Of a DNA stretch of 40,556 nucleotides, positions 1-7,625 are shown one piece after another. Numbering within the stretch: position 1 is the first letter of the stretch; each line of letters starts with the position of its first letter. The DNA lies in contig JAHJTN010000009.1 in the NCBI GenBank assembly GCA_018829465.1, forward strand, positions 1-40,556, written 5' to 3'. Origin of the DNA: Bacteroidota bacterium. GTDB taxonomy: Bacteria; Bacteroidota; Bacteroidia; Flavobacteriales; Flavobacteriaceae. The notes under the pieces are model-generated. The model was not told the DNA's origin. It ran no database searches and saw nothing but the letters and a program-made list of their open reading frames with translations. Both the position numbers and the translations under genes were made by a program.

Positions 1-66
1 CAGGAAGTCGCCTACTCTCGTAGTACCGTGGACCTCTTTGTAGGTCGGTTTTTTGTCGTCATTCAT
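1..66 (-). CDS. Phage protein, 5' end only (runs off left edge)
   Basis: Reading leftward, an ATG (complement of 64-66) opens a frame that stays open to the window edge for 22 codons and begins MNDDKKPTYKEVHGTTRVGD. It starts 12 bases after the stop of the M15-type endolysin gene, so it is the next gene of the late operon. The TTRVGDFL motif resembles the start of small holin-like proteins of Bacteroidota phages that I recall only loosely. A holin next to an endolysin would make sense, but no membrane segment is visible in these residues. The partial gene is well supported; its function is a guess. Confidence 0.6.
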   Translation of the reverse strand, partial: MNDDKKPTYKEVHGTTRVGDFL

Positions 67-78
67 AGCTTTTTTGTT

Positions 79-567
79 TTAAACATCAAATTGATATACC
101 TTAGGGCTTCGGGGATCGTCGCAGACATCGAGGTGTACCCATGTAATTGGTTTTCCGGAAAACTTGCGCTCAAGCCGGATAGGGTGTGGGAGCTCGTTGG
201 CTATGCTCTTAAGCCATTGCCTGTGTTGGGCGGCCGTTTCGCCTTCAATGTCATAGTCAACGCCCATAGACAACGCGTGTGCGCTGAGCCAAGCGTCGTT
301 TGCTTTTGCCCGAGCCTTTACCATATGGGTGCTCGTGTCTCGAACGCCGCGCTCATCGAAGCGGCCACCCCATAGCCAATTGTTGATGGTCATTTTTTGA
401 CCTTTTTTCTCTCTGATCCAAAGCAAAGTTTCTATCAGCCGTTTGTCTAAACGGCTCAGAAAGAAGTAGTCGCCTAAGTGCTTGTACTTCTTGTATGCCG
501 CAGGGCTAAAAAGCTCCTCGGGCGTGAAGTACTTCAAAAATTGGTCGTATAACTGTTTAGTAGTCAT
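79..567 (-). CDS. M15-type peptidase, probable phage endolysin
   Basis: The protein has 162 residues and no signal peptide. Residues 95-104 (SAHALSMGVD) give the H-x6-D zinc motif of family M15 D,D-peptidases, with H97 and D104. E133 fits the catalytic glutamate, and WVHLD at 143-147 supplies the third ligand, H145. This Glu then Trp-Val-His spacing is usual in phage M15 enzymes that cut peptidoglycan peptide cross-links. The family normally has a glycine three residues after the first histidine; here that residue is S100, so the match is imperfect and needs a profile search. The gene lies between the tail-fibre gene and the left-edge gene, the usual place for a lysis enzyme at the end of a late operon. 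A structural peptidoglycan hydrolase is the alternative. Confidence 0.6.
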   Translation of the reverse strand: MTTKQLYDQFLKYFTPEELFSPAAYKKYKHLGDYFFLSRLDKRLIETLLWIREKKGQKMTINNWLWGGRFDERGVRDTSTHMVKARAKANDAWLSAHALSMGVDYDIEGETAAQHRQWLKSIANELPHPIRLERKFSGKPITWVHLDVCDDPRSPKVYQFDV

Positions 568-568
568 C

Positions 569-2332
569 TTATTTCAATTTCCATTCTACTCTAAAAGCTA
601 ACATTTCACCGCCAAAAAAGCTTTGAAAGTCACCAGCATCTAAGCGGCAATACACGCCGTTTTCCCGCACTCTTATTGTGCACTTCATGCCGTTGTCCCA
701 TGCGTGGCCGGGGTAGATGAGATCCGCATTAACATTGATGCCAGCATTGTGCGGCCAACTTAAGTCCATCAGCTTAATTTCGTTGGTGCCGTTTACGCCA
801 TCGTATTCAAACGAATCTTCAACCTGTAAGACGCAAGTGTTGTCAGTTATCTGCAGAAAGACTGAATTCGGGATTACAGGATTCGCAGGATTGAATGGAA
901 CTTCAAAAGAGGGCAGGTCAAAGCGATGCGCCAAGAGCAAGTGGCTCATAGACACAGGTTGTAGCGAACTTCCGGACTTGTGATAGAATTCGCCTAACGG
1001 CTTGTTAATTCTATTTAAAACACCACCCATAGTAGCTAGGATATTTTTCCGCGTCATAATAAAATTTGCACCGCCGAACTTCAAAGGAGTGTAATCAATA
1101 ATCAAACCCTCTTCGTCCCACACGTCTAAAGGATTAAGATAGCCATTGCCTTGAAAGGCTACACCAAAATCGAGTTTATAAAGTTCCACGCTTCCAGGGA
1201 AGTTGCTTTGGAAGTTGACACGATGCAACGCTGGAAAATTGCCTTGAGGAAATGCCCCCTGAAAAAGTTGATAATCAAGAAGGAAATGTTCTGAAGCAAA
1301 TTTTTCACCTGTTCCCGTGTTGATGCTATAGCTCACGCCATTCATATTGATGATCGCCTCAAATTGGCCAAGATCCTTGTTCAGAATCCTCACATAAAAA
1401 TCGAACTCTAAATGATCTGTGTTGATTATCGCCGGCGAAAAATACCATTGCCGAAACGATGTATTGCTTATCGTCTCCTGAAGCATTACGTTAACTCTGT
1501 AGCCAATGCCTATGTGGCTATAAGAGATGCTTACCAAATTCTTAATATTGCCATCCAATTGGCTGTTCCATTCGACTAAGTTGCTAAATCCGCCACCACC
1601 TACGCTGCCTTGCAGCACTTTGAAGTTTCCACTTCCCTTGAACGAATCACCCGGATCGAATCGAAACTGATAATCCGTAGCCCAAGACATTGAATTGTTT
1701 AGATCAAACCTGACTCCAAAAGGGTAAAAAGTCGGATTTTTATCAAAATCAAACAAATCCTTCTCTATCCTAGTGTTGAAGTCGTCCTGCGTAGTGCCTG
1801 TAATACTGCCTGTGCTCAACACCACATCTCTGCTCGGCAGCTGCAGTGTTCTGTTGGCCGCATCGTTCACCACAGGCGGCCACACGTCCGGGTGGCCGGT
1901 GCCGTAAGAACCGGCTTCTAATAGCAGCATTATCCATGTTTTAACCACGGCTATGTCGCCATCTGAAGGGGCGGTACTTCTGTACCGGATGAGCACCAAA
2001 GCGCGCTTTTCTAATACAAGCGGCGGATCTAATTGGTTGAGCAGCTCTACTACGCCAAAGCCTGCCGGGTCTATTGGGTTTTGTGCCGTCCAATCGAGCT
2101 CTACAAGTTGTAGGCCATTGGCAGCAAAGAGCGCGGCGTGTGCGTTAGGGTCTTCTATATGTGTGGCCTCAGCTTTGCCGGCTAATAATAAATTGAGCCC
2201 CTCCACCTCGGCAGCGGGCACAGCATCGTCCTTATGCCTAAAGCTATCCCAAGTGTCCCAAAACTGCGCTTGGGTGGGTTTCAATCCTGTTTTGAACCAG
2301 TTTTTAATTGCCGCTAAACTTACTTTTGCCAT
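569..2332 (-). CDS. Large phage tail fibre / receptor-binding protein
   Basis: The protein has 587 residues and no signal peptide. The N-terminus (VSLAAIKNWFKTGLKPTQAQ, then FWDTWDSFRHKDD) is a motif I associate with baseplate-attached fibres of Bacteroidota phages. The remainder is rich in Gly, Asn, aromatic residues and predicted beta strands, with no catalytic motif, as in fibre shafts and receptor-binding tips. It follows the collar-domain protein, so it takes the place of a P2 gpH-like or Mu gpS-like distal fibre that contacts the host surface. No separate fibre-assembly chaperone is visible unless the next gene does that job. The class is fairly secure from position and N-terminus; the receptor is unknown. 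Confidence 0.65.
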   Translation of the reverse strand: MAKVSLAAIKNWFKTGLKPTQAQFWDTWDSFRHKDDAVPAAEVEGLNLLLAGKAEATHIEDPNAHAALFAANGLQLVELDWTAQNPIDPAGFGVVELLNQLDPPLVLEKRALVLIRYRSTAPSDGDIAVVKTWIMLLLEAGSYGTGHPDVWPPVVNDAANRTLQLPSRDVVLSTGSITGTTQDDFNTRIEKDLFDFDKNPTFYPFGVRFDLNNSMSWATDYQFRFDPGDSFKGSGNFKVLQGSVGGGGFSNLVEWNSQLDGNIKNLVSISYSHIGIGYRVNVMLQETISNTSFRQWYFSPAIINTDHLEFDFYVRILNKDLGQFEAIINMNGVSYSINTGTGEKFASEHFLLDYQLFQGAFPQGNFPALHRVNFQSNFPGSVELYKLDFGVAFQGNGYLNPLDVWDEEGLIIDYTPLKFGGANFIMTRKNILATMGGVLNRINKPLGEFYHKSGSSLQPVSMSHLLLAHRFDLPSFEVPFNPANPVIPNSVFLQITDNTCVLQVEDSFEYDGVNGTNEIKLMDLSWPHNAGINVNADLIYPGHAWDNGMKCTIRVRENGVYCRLDAGDFQSFFGGEMLAFRVEWKLK

Positions 2333-2344
2333 GATTTTGTTATT

Positions 2345-2371
2345 CGTTATACGTTATAGTTTACTCGTTAT
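2345..2371. repeat. Three CGTTAT short direct repeats before the fibre gene
   Basis: CGTTAT occurs at 2345-2350, 2352-2357 and 2366-2371, in the short gap between the collar protein gene (stop at 2372) and the large fibre gene (start at 2332). This is the loosest junction in an operon whose genes otherwise overlap or nearly touch. It could affect translation of the fibre gene or mark a past fibre exchange. Confidence 0.4.
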
Positions 2372-3220
2372 TTAGCCGACCCACATGAGCTTCAGCATTA
2401 CCATGTATGGCTGCCTATTCTCGTGGGCTTGGCCACTACCGGCGTTGTCTATTGTGAGCGTGTGTGTGTGGCTGCCTTGGCTGTCGGTGGTCTGCACAGT
2501 TGTAGGGGCTGTGCCGCCGCTGTTGAGCGGTTGGAGGTCCATACCGGTTTTGGTGATGCTATCACTCTCGCTGCGCCTCAGCGTAAGGCCGTGGGTGTGC
2601 GCGCCTGCGGCCTGTAGGCTATGGCTGTGCGTGTGTGCAGGCATCTGTGCCTCTGTCAGCGCAACTGATTTTGCACCGCCGGTGTTGCCCACAGCGTTGT
2701 AGTCGGGGTCTGCAGGGTCGTAACCCACCGTCACCTTGCCCATCAGGTTAGGCGTGCCGTTAGTACCATCACAAATTGCCCAACCACTTGGCACAGCTGC
2801 CGGGTTGCCAAACCAATCGATGATCTCGCCCACGATGCGCTGCATCTTGCTCAAGTCCTTCAGGTTCTTTGGCCGTACGAAGTTCGCCCACGGCCAGCTT
2901 GTCACCGCTGTGCCGAAAGTGGCGTATCGGGTGATGAACACATCGCGGCTTTGGCCGTCTTCAAAGATGCGTTGCTCTTTTTCCTCCACAATAATGACGT
3001 TGGGCCCAAGGGCCGCACCACGAAATTCGAGCAGTTCGCCGTTAATGTAAACCACGCCGTCTGTCACAGTTCCTCCATTAATTACGGCACCTTCTACGAT
3101 GGCTAAATCGCCAAAGGCGTATCCGAAGGCTTGCATCAGCAGTAAGTTGGTCTGTAGCTTGTCTACAGTGTCGGTTTCAAGTGGAAAACCGCCTGTTTGT
3201 TGCGCTTTTACCTGATTCAT
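2372..3220 (-). CDS. Phage tail collar-domain protein
   Basis: The protein has 282 residues. The collar-domain signature is clear: IIDWFGNPAAVPSGWAICDG near residue 137, then TPNLMGKVTVGYD, then LTEAQMPAHTHSH. The C-terminus is HENRQPYMVMLKLMWVG, where RQPYM is typical of this family. Repeated His-Thr-His triplets (HTHSH, HTHG, HTHT) resemble the metal-binding HxH sites that hold trimeric fibre tips together. The first 110 residues form a short attachment domain. It overlaps the upstream tail-tip gene by 4 bases (ATGA), which suggests coupled translation. It is likely a short fibre or tip adaptor at the baseplate. Confidence 0.8.
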   Translation of the reverse strand: MNQVKAQQTGGFPLETDTVDKLQTNLLLMQAFGYAFGDLAIVEGAVINGGTVTDGVVYINGELLEFRGAALGPNVIIVEEKEQRIFEDGQSRDVFITRYATFGTAVTSWPWANFVRPKNLKDLSKMQRIVGEIIDWFGNPAAVPSGWAICDGTNGTPNLMGKVTVGYDPADPDYNAVGNTGGAKSVALTEAQMPAHTHSHSLQAAGAHTHGLTLRRSESDSITKTGMDLQPLNSGGTAPTTVQTTDSQGSHTHTLTIDNAGSGQAHENRQPYMVMLKLMWVG

Positions 3221-3681
3221 ATTGTCTCTATTTTATACCGTTTGCTGGCAATTTTGTAAAATTCAATCAGTGATTGGAGCAGTGGCATTTGCTCGTCTGC
3301 TACTTTGGTTGGCACCAAAACGACGAAGTCAACACCTGTATCTGCAAAGTCGCTTGCAGGCCTCAAATAAGCCGTACCAAGATGCAGGGGTTTCTGTTCG
3401 CCTTTAGTGTATATGTATAATCGGCCAAATCGGCTGCCGTCTATAATCCTTATGCGCCTATCTGATGGGTCTAAACTGTCGTTTAATGCCTTCTCAAAAA
3501 ATGGCACTTGTCCGTTGTGGGCCAATTTGTATAAGTTGACCGACCTGAATAAGAGCCAATCGCCATGCAAGCCCACGAGGGGAGCTGCCAATGCTCTAAA
3601 GAGTATCGCCCAAAGGGGTTGCCGAAGAAAGGTAGGCAGCCAATTCAGGTAGAGCTTCGCAAAGTCAACTTCATACCACAT
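3217..3681 (-). CDS. Probable tail-tip/baseplate protein in the gpI position
   Basis: The protein has 154 residues and no clear signal peptide. The N-terminus is aromatic and hydrophobic (YLNWLPTFLRQPLWAILF), followed by a mixed alpha/beta region and a C-terminal helix. I do not recognise a named family. Position is the main evidence: it lies between the baseplate J-like gene (11-base overlap) and the collar fibre gene (4-base overlap), the slot held by gpI in P2 and gp48 in Mu. These proteins link the baseplate wedge to the fibres. That role is inferred from gene order only. Confidence 0.5.
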   Translation of the reverse strand: MWYEVDFAKLYLNWLPTFLRQPLWAILFRALAAPLVGLHGDWLLFRSVNLYKLAHNGQVPFFEKALNDSLDPSDRRIRIIDGSRFGRLYIYTKGEQKPLHLGTAYLRPASDFADTGVDFVVLVPTKVADEQMPLLQSLIEFYKIASKRYKIETI

Positions 3682-4540
3682 ATTGCACGCTGTTAAAATC
3701 TACTATAGTAAAGTATCCGGATTCCGGCACTTTCCGTACACTTATGGGTTGCGGGATGCCATAGTCATTCGTAGCGGGGTTTATCCAGCTACTTTGAATG
3801 AGGTTCACATGTGGAATTTCTACGCCATCAACAGCTTGTAATTTATCGACCAATTTGGCCACGACAAGTTCGCCGTTGAAGGGGAGCTCTTTCACAAACT
3901 CTAACAGTGCTTCTTCAACAGGCTTGCCTCCACTCAAAATATTGTTTCCGTTTTCGTCTATAACCAATGGATTCCTGAAAATCGTAAGATCCAAAAACAG
4001 CCTGTCGGGTAGAAAGTTGATTACAGTTATAGCTGTGCCTGCAAACTTCACCCGTTGTATGTAGGTATCAAAACTTGCTTTTTGGCTGTCTGTAATAGGC
4101 GCCAATAACCCGCTTGTTTCTCCGGCTATCTTGATGATAAGACGGCTCTCGTCATCGGCCTCGGATACGGCTACCTGTTTTACGATTTTTGAGGCTTCTA
4201 TTTGTGCAGCTGTAGCTGTATTGTTGTCGAACAAATCAGACTCGGGCAGCAGATTGAAACCCCACTGAAAAGCTAAACTTTTGGTGCGGTACCATCTTGC
4301 CGTACCTGTTTTTTGATTGGCGATTGCCTCGTTAATCTCAGCCCTATGAGCATCGAAAAGCTGCTCAAAAAGAGAGATGCCATAGGCCACCGTGTCAAAG
4401 ATGATGCTTTCTATGGATACCAAAGAAAACTCATCTTCAAAATTGGCGCCTGTTTGAAACCCGTATAAATTAGCTATTGCTTCGCTTTGCATAAACGGGG
4501 TGGTCATTGCCTGTTTTATTTCTGCTCTTTTACGCGCCAT
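3671..4540 (-). CDS. Baseplate J-like wedge protein
   Basis: The protein has 289 residues. The N-terminal half is helical (for example SLFEQLFDAHRAEINEAIAN), followed by a beta-rich segment with ITVINFLPDRLFLDLTIFRN, and it ends PESGYFTIVDFNSVQYVV. Predicted strands near LDLTIFRNPLVID and the PFNGELVVAKLVDKLQAVDG stretch resemble the C-terminal part of gpJ or Mu gp47 wedge proteins. It sits after the gp25-like and LysM-like genes and before the gpI-position gene, the standard W-J-I order. Bacteroidota versions diverge strongly from Pfam models, so family assignment rests on order and general fold features. Confidence 0.6.
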   Translation of the reverse strand: MARKRAEIKQAMTTPFMQSEAIANLYGFQTGANFEDEFSLVSIESIIFDTVAYGISLFEQLFDAHRAEINEAIANQKTGTARWYRTKSLAFQWGFNLLPESDLFDNNTATAAQIEASKIVKQVAVSEADDESRLIIKIAGETSGLLAPITDSQKASFDTYIQRVKFAGTAITVINFLPDRLFLDLTIFRNPLVIDENGNNILSGGKPVEEALLEFVKELPFNGELVVAKLVDKLQAVDGVEIPHVNLIQSSWINPATNDYGIPQPISVRKVPESGYFTIVDFNSVQYVV

Positions 4541-4541
4541 A

Positions 4542-4829
4542 TCAGTTCACTTTAAAGTCAATACCAACAGCCCAAAAACCAATACCTTCAGGTAACACTT
4601 CTGCGGGCTTAGGTGCATAGGCGGTGGCTAATACGTAGGCTGCACCAGCAAATAAGGCGGCTATAGCTGCTGCAACAATTCCCGAAGATTTTAGGACTGT
4701 GCCCGGTTGTAAATCATCGGTCACAGATATTCCGTTGGCTAAGGCCAAGGCAAAACTGTTGTCTATGTCGCCTGTCATTTCGATGGCTTTATCCATCAAA
4801 CTTTGTCCGGCTTGTGTTTTATTGTTCAT
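4542..4829 (-). CDS. Small LysM-like baseplate protein with hydrophobic segment
   Basis: The protein has 95 residues. Residues 7-45 (AGQSLMDKAIEMTGDIDNSF, then ALALANGISVTDDLQPG) follow the LysM / tail protein X pattern: a first helix, a second helix ending in ANG, then S-TDDL-PG before the last strand. The next part, SSGIVAAAIAALFAGAAYVL, is unusually hydrophobic for a tail protein and could be a membrane-active or buried helix. It overlaps the gp25-like gene by 11 bases. Tail protein X and LysM proteins near gpD usually help hub assembly, or sit on the spike and bind peptidoglycan. The LysM-like call is moderate. Confidence 0.55.
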   Translation of the reverse strand: MNNKTQAGQSLMDKAIEMTGDIDNSFALALANGISVTDDLQPGTVLKSSGIVAAAIAALFAGAAYVLATAYAPKPAEVLPEGIGFWAVGIDFKVN

Positions 4830-5160
4830 AATCTGCTTCTATAATTACAGGTTGGTTTTCAAACAAATTGATTTTCTTAATTCTGAGTCCATCAACCGGC
4901 AATTGCTGTCTGATTTTATGCTCATAGGACAGAAAATCATTGTCTAACAATATGCCCTTCAGACCTACTCCCAACTCAGGTACCGCCTTAAATTCTCCTC
5001 TTTCTGCCATGAGCATAAAGGTGATATTTTGCTGAAGCGTGTCGCCTATGGCCATACCGCTCACTATCTTCCCATCGGTATCTCTCTGCACATCTACTTT
5101 CATGTCCAAAAAAGTGCCGTTGTCGTTGCTGTCCGTTACTTGTATGCCTATGCCTTTCAT
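4819..5160 (-). CDS. gp25-like baseplate wedge protein
   Basis: The protein has 113 residues, the normal size for the T4 gp25 / P2 gpW family. The diagnostic features are QQNITFMLMAERGEFKAVPE followed by LGVGLKGIL, where the family has a short helix, a KGE-like turn and PxLGxGL. The C-terminal strands VDGLRIKKINLFENQPVIIE complete the fold. This protein helps form the baseplate wedge and is probably the nucleation point for sheath assembly. Its stop overlaps the start of the LysM-like gene, and its own start overlaps the previous small gene by 4 bases. Confidence 0.75.
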   Translation of the reverse strand: MKGIGIQVTDSNDNGTFLDMKVDVQRDTDGKIVSGMAIGDTLQQNITFMLMAERGEFKAVPELGVGLKGILLDNDFLSYEHKIRQQLPVDGLRIKKINLFENQPVIIEADYEQ

Positions 5161-5366
5161 TGTAAATTACCGTTAAAAGTCCCGGTTACGGGGCCGTTCG
5201 GTGCCGTTAACCCGTCTGTGTAGATAATGTCGCCCTGCTTTACATAATCATCTACGGCGTTCGATAGCCGCTCCGCAAATTCATCGATAGACGTCTGTTC
5301 GCGCGTCATCATGTCCTGCAGTAGTGAGGCTATTTTATTCTTTAAAACCAATTTGTCCAATGCCAT
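5157..5366 (-). CDS. Small conserved phage tail protein
   Basis: The protein has 69 residues. The first 45 are helical (LVLKNKIASLLQDMMTREQT, then SIDEFAERLSNAVDDYVKQG) and the end is Gly/Asn/Pro rich. It is coupled to the gp25-like gene by an ATGA overlap and lies 8 bases after the spike gene. I recognise the pattern from other Bacteroidota prophages but know no function. It may be a small baseplate or spike accessory protein. Real-gene status is well supported by tight packing and codon pattern. Confidence 0.6.
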   Translation of the reverse strand: MALDKLVLKNKIASLLQDMMTREQTSIDEFAERLSNAVDDYVKQGDIIYTDGLTAPNGPVTGTFNGNLQ

Positions 5367-5374
5367 TTTTAAAA

Positions 5375-5878
5375 CTATTTTAAAAGCCGGTTAAACTTTG
5401 CTTCGAGGTCGTCAATTTCAATTACTACGTCTGCCAAAGCTGTGCCCGACGGTCCCGCAGGCGTATGCACTTTAAATGCTCTGAGCAAGGCTATCAGCTT
5501 ATCAAAAATGTCCTTCAGGCTTTCCTGTTCATTGCTTACCTTCAGCTTACCGTCGCGGCTGTCTATCAGCAGTTCAAGTCCGTCTTGTTGATAGCTTACA
5601 TATTCTACTTCATCAGCTTTTATAACTGTGAGATTGTTTTCAGTCCCCGTCAGGCTGATCATCACCACTGCGGTGCCTACTTTTGGCACGAGGAGTAGTT
5701 CGTTTTCGTCTTCATCTATGGTTGCAGCCAGCTTTACGTTGCTTACTTCTAAACCGCCCGGCAGCTTTACCTTGCAGTGCTTGCCTTCAACAGCTGTAAC
5801 AATACCAGTGTGAGCGTACCTTTTGGGTGGTTCTTGGCTGCCGATGAGTTGGCTACGTATTTTTGCAATTTTGTCCAT
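5375..5878 (-). CDS. Baseplate spike protein, gpV/Mu gp45-like
   Basis: The protein has 167 residues. HTGIVTAVEGKHCKVKLPGG at about residue 22 starts an OB-fold like that of gpV and Mu gp45. The repeat-like strands TVIKADEVEYVSYQQDGLEL and SRDGKLKVSNEQESL suggest a beta-helical stalk. The C-terminal helix (KDIFDKLIALLRAFKVHTPA, ending in DLEAKFNRLLK) is common in Bacteroidota spike proteins. It follows the gpD-like hub with a 1-base overlap. Spike proteins form the central needle that pierces the outer membrane. No Ile/His metal-binding tip motif is obvious, so a separate tip protein may exist. Confidence 0.7.
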   Translation of the reverse strand: MDKIAKIRSQLIGSQEPPKRYAHTGIVTAVEGKHCKVKLPGGLEVSNVKLAATIDEDENELLLVPKVGTAVVMISLTGTENNLTVIKADEVEYVSYQQDGLELLIDSRDGKLKVSNEQESLKDIFDKLIALLRAFKVHTPAGPSGTALADVVIEIDDLEAKFNRLLK

Positions 5879-6846
5879 CAGTTCAGTTTTATGCCCAATT
5901 GTACGGTTCTATTCCCGCCCGAAGCCGAAAAGGAGGTTTTTACGGAAACAACATAGTAAGCGCCATCTTTATGCGGGTAATCTTCATCTTGCACAAAAGC
6001 GGTAAATCCGGGCTTTGCCTGTGGTATTAACCACGCATCTAACGAGCCTTCAAAACCATTAAAACTGCGCTTTCGCAGCTCGCTCTCGGCAATCAGTTCT
6101 AAAGAGTCGGCGGTGAGTGATTCCCGCTTCAGGGTGATCTTTTCGCCTCCGGTAGTCCCTCTTGTTATAGAGGTGACTCTTCCTGCACTGTCAGTGCTTT
6201 CTATGGTCAGTTCAACTTTGCGGTCTTCGGCGCGCTTCCATTGTAAGCTCGAACCTTCTACATTATGTTGCATGGAGTAGCTTACTTCGCCGGTTTTTTC
6301 TATGTAGGCTGCGTGTATGTGCAGCTCTTTTTTGGCGGTGTCGAACCATATATTGCCCCGTGTCTCACTCTGTAGCTTCATGAGAACGTCAAAGGCAGTC
6401 GCTTGGCTTACGGTAAACTTTTCGTAGCCTACATTATAATCCGCTTTAAGTTTATATTTTAAGCTCACTTGGTCTATGAGCCACTGTGCAATCTCCGGCA
6501 CAGTAGTGTTGGTAAATTCACGATCGGGCACAGGAACACGGAACAGATGCAGGGCATCTTCGCATAGCAGCTTCAGTTGTTTGTTGTCAGTGTTTACTTC
6601 TCGCACAAAGCCTTCAAATTCTGTAACCAATCTGCCGTCGTACCCGAGTTCTATGCGCACTTGCGTGCCCCTGTCAATGGTCTGTTGTATGTCAAACACC
6701 TTATTCATCACAGCCTCCGGCAAGGTGATCACAGCGGTGTCCGTGAGGTTGTCCACGGTGCTGTCTATCTCCACGCTGTCTATTAGCATTAGCCGGTATC
6801 GTCCGCGCTCGTTAGCCAAGGTGATTTTCCAATCCATCTTAAACAT
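5878..6846 (-). CDS. Tail hub protein, gpD (late control D) family
   Basis: The protein has 322 residues, close to P2 gpD and Mu gp44. Its start DWKITLANERGRYRLMLIDS leads to ATITLPEAV-like strands, then GTQVRIELGYDGRLVTEFEG and FVREVNT, the conserved first beta domain of the hub family. A helical part (VPEIAQWLIDQVSLKYKLKA) and a later domain ending RTVQLGIKLN match the second half. It makes the trimeric hub connecting tail tube and spike. Tight overlaps with the gene before (DUF6046-like) and after (spike) fit a stoichiometric assembly operon. The ATG two codons in (MDWK) is an alternative start. Confidence 0.75.
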   Translation of the reverse strand: MFKMDWKITLANERGRYRLMLIDSVEIDSTVDNLTDTAVITLPEAVMNKVFDIQQTIDRGTQVRIELGYDGRLVTEFEGFVREVNTDNKQLKLLCEDALHLFRVPVPDREFTNTTVPEIAQWLIDQVSLKYKLKADYNVGYEKFTVSQATAFDVLMKLQSETRGNIWFDTAKKELHIHAAYIEKTGEVSYSMQHNVEGSSLQWKRAEDRKVELTIESTDSAGRVTSITRGTTGGEKITLKRESLTADSLELIAESELRKRSFNGFEGSLDAWLIPQAKPGFTAFVQDEDYPHKDGAYYVVSVKTSFSASGGNRTVQLGIKLN

Positions 6847-7625
6847 TAGCCTTGTATTAAGTTGCCTGTATTATTTAAAGCCGCCGGGGTGAGGCGGTCT
6901 GTAAATTCAACCCCTGGTTCTCCTTGCTTCAGGGGAACCAAAAGGGAGTAGTTGTCATCGCTTGTGCACTTCAGGTCGTATGCCTGTACGTTCTCTCCCT
7001 TGGTGAAAGGGAAAGTATATTCTTCCACCACCACTTTGGTGATGCCCATGTTGAGTAAGGGTCTTGAAAACACCCATATAGGTCCGGCATGAACCAAGTA
7101 GTCAAAGAGCAGCTTAAAATCTTCTCGAGGGAAGCACTCTTCGTATCTGCCCGTCTCTACTGCACCTATCAAAACGCCGGTGATGTTGATCTCAAAGTCG
7201 CCGGCATTCCAGCGCTCTTTGATGGTGCCTCTAAGGTTGTTTGCCTTGGCCACTTCGCGCTTTACAATTTTGTTGCTCCCTTTTATTGTAATAAAAGGTT
7301 CGTAGGGCAGTAAGTATTTCTGCCCATCAGGCGTAAATGCAAAAGACAGCGGAAAGTACTGCTGCTGCTCTGTCTTTTGAAAGTCTGCCCGCCACTCCCT
7401 TGCCTCAAGTGCGAGGTTGGAAGCTTGCCGCTCCCGGTTACGGCTTGGGTTCAAAATGTCGCTGTCGGGCTCTGCAACATTCACCTCGTTCTGCAGTGGC
7501 AAAAACGGGATGGGCGGCAGCACGTGCTTCATGAGCTCGTTTTGCACGTTGGTGAGCCTTGGTATAGCCTCGGCTACCTTACTGCCCAACAAAGAGGCAA
7601 ACAATATGTCTTTGTTGCTTATCAT
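6846..7625 (-). CDS. DUF6046-like phage tail protein
   Basis: The protein has 259 residues and no signal or membrane segments. Features include an N-terminal helix, a disordered linker, and a C-terminal domain with IKERWNAGDFEINITGVLIG and WVFSRPLLNMGITKVVVEEY. This pattern matches what I recall as DUF6046, found only in Bacteroidota phages between tape measure and gpD. The slot equals gpU or Mu gp43 (tail tube to hub connection, 'DNA circulation' N-domain proteins). A tube-to-hub adaptor is therefore inferred. Overlaps are 4 bases with the tape measure and 1 base with the hub gene. Confidence 0.6.
   Translation of the reverse strand: MISNKDILFASLLGSKVAEAIPRLTNVQNELMKHVLPPIPFLPLQNEVNVAEPDSDILNPSRNRERQASNLALEAREWRADFQKTEQQQYFPLSFAFTPDGQKYLLPYEPFITIKGSNKIVKREVAKANNLRGTIKERWNAGDFEINITGVLIGAVETGRYEECFPREDFKLLFDYLVHAGPIWVFSRPLLNMGITKVVVEEYTFPFTKGENVQAYDLKCTSDDNYSLLVPLKQGEPGVEFTDRLTPAALNNTGNLIQG

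Noticed and set aside
28-375. 115-codon plus-strand frame at the left edge
   Set aside because: Antisense to the M15-type gene and the partial gene; the GACCT/AGGTC hairpin with a T-run there is within coding sequence on the minus strand and I could not tie it to a plus-strand gene.
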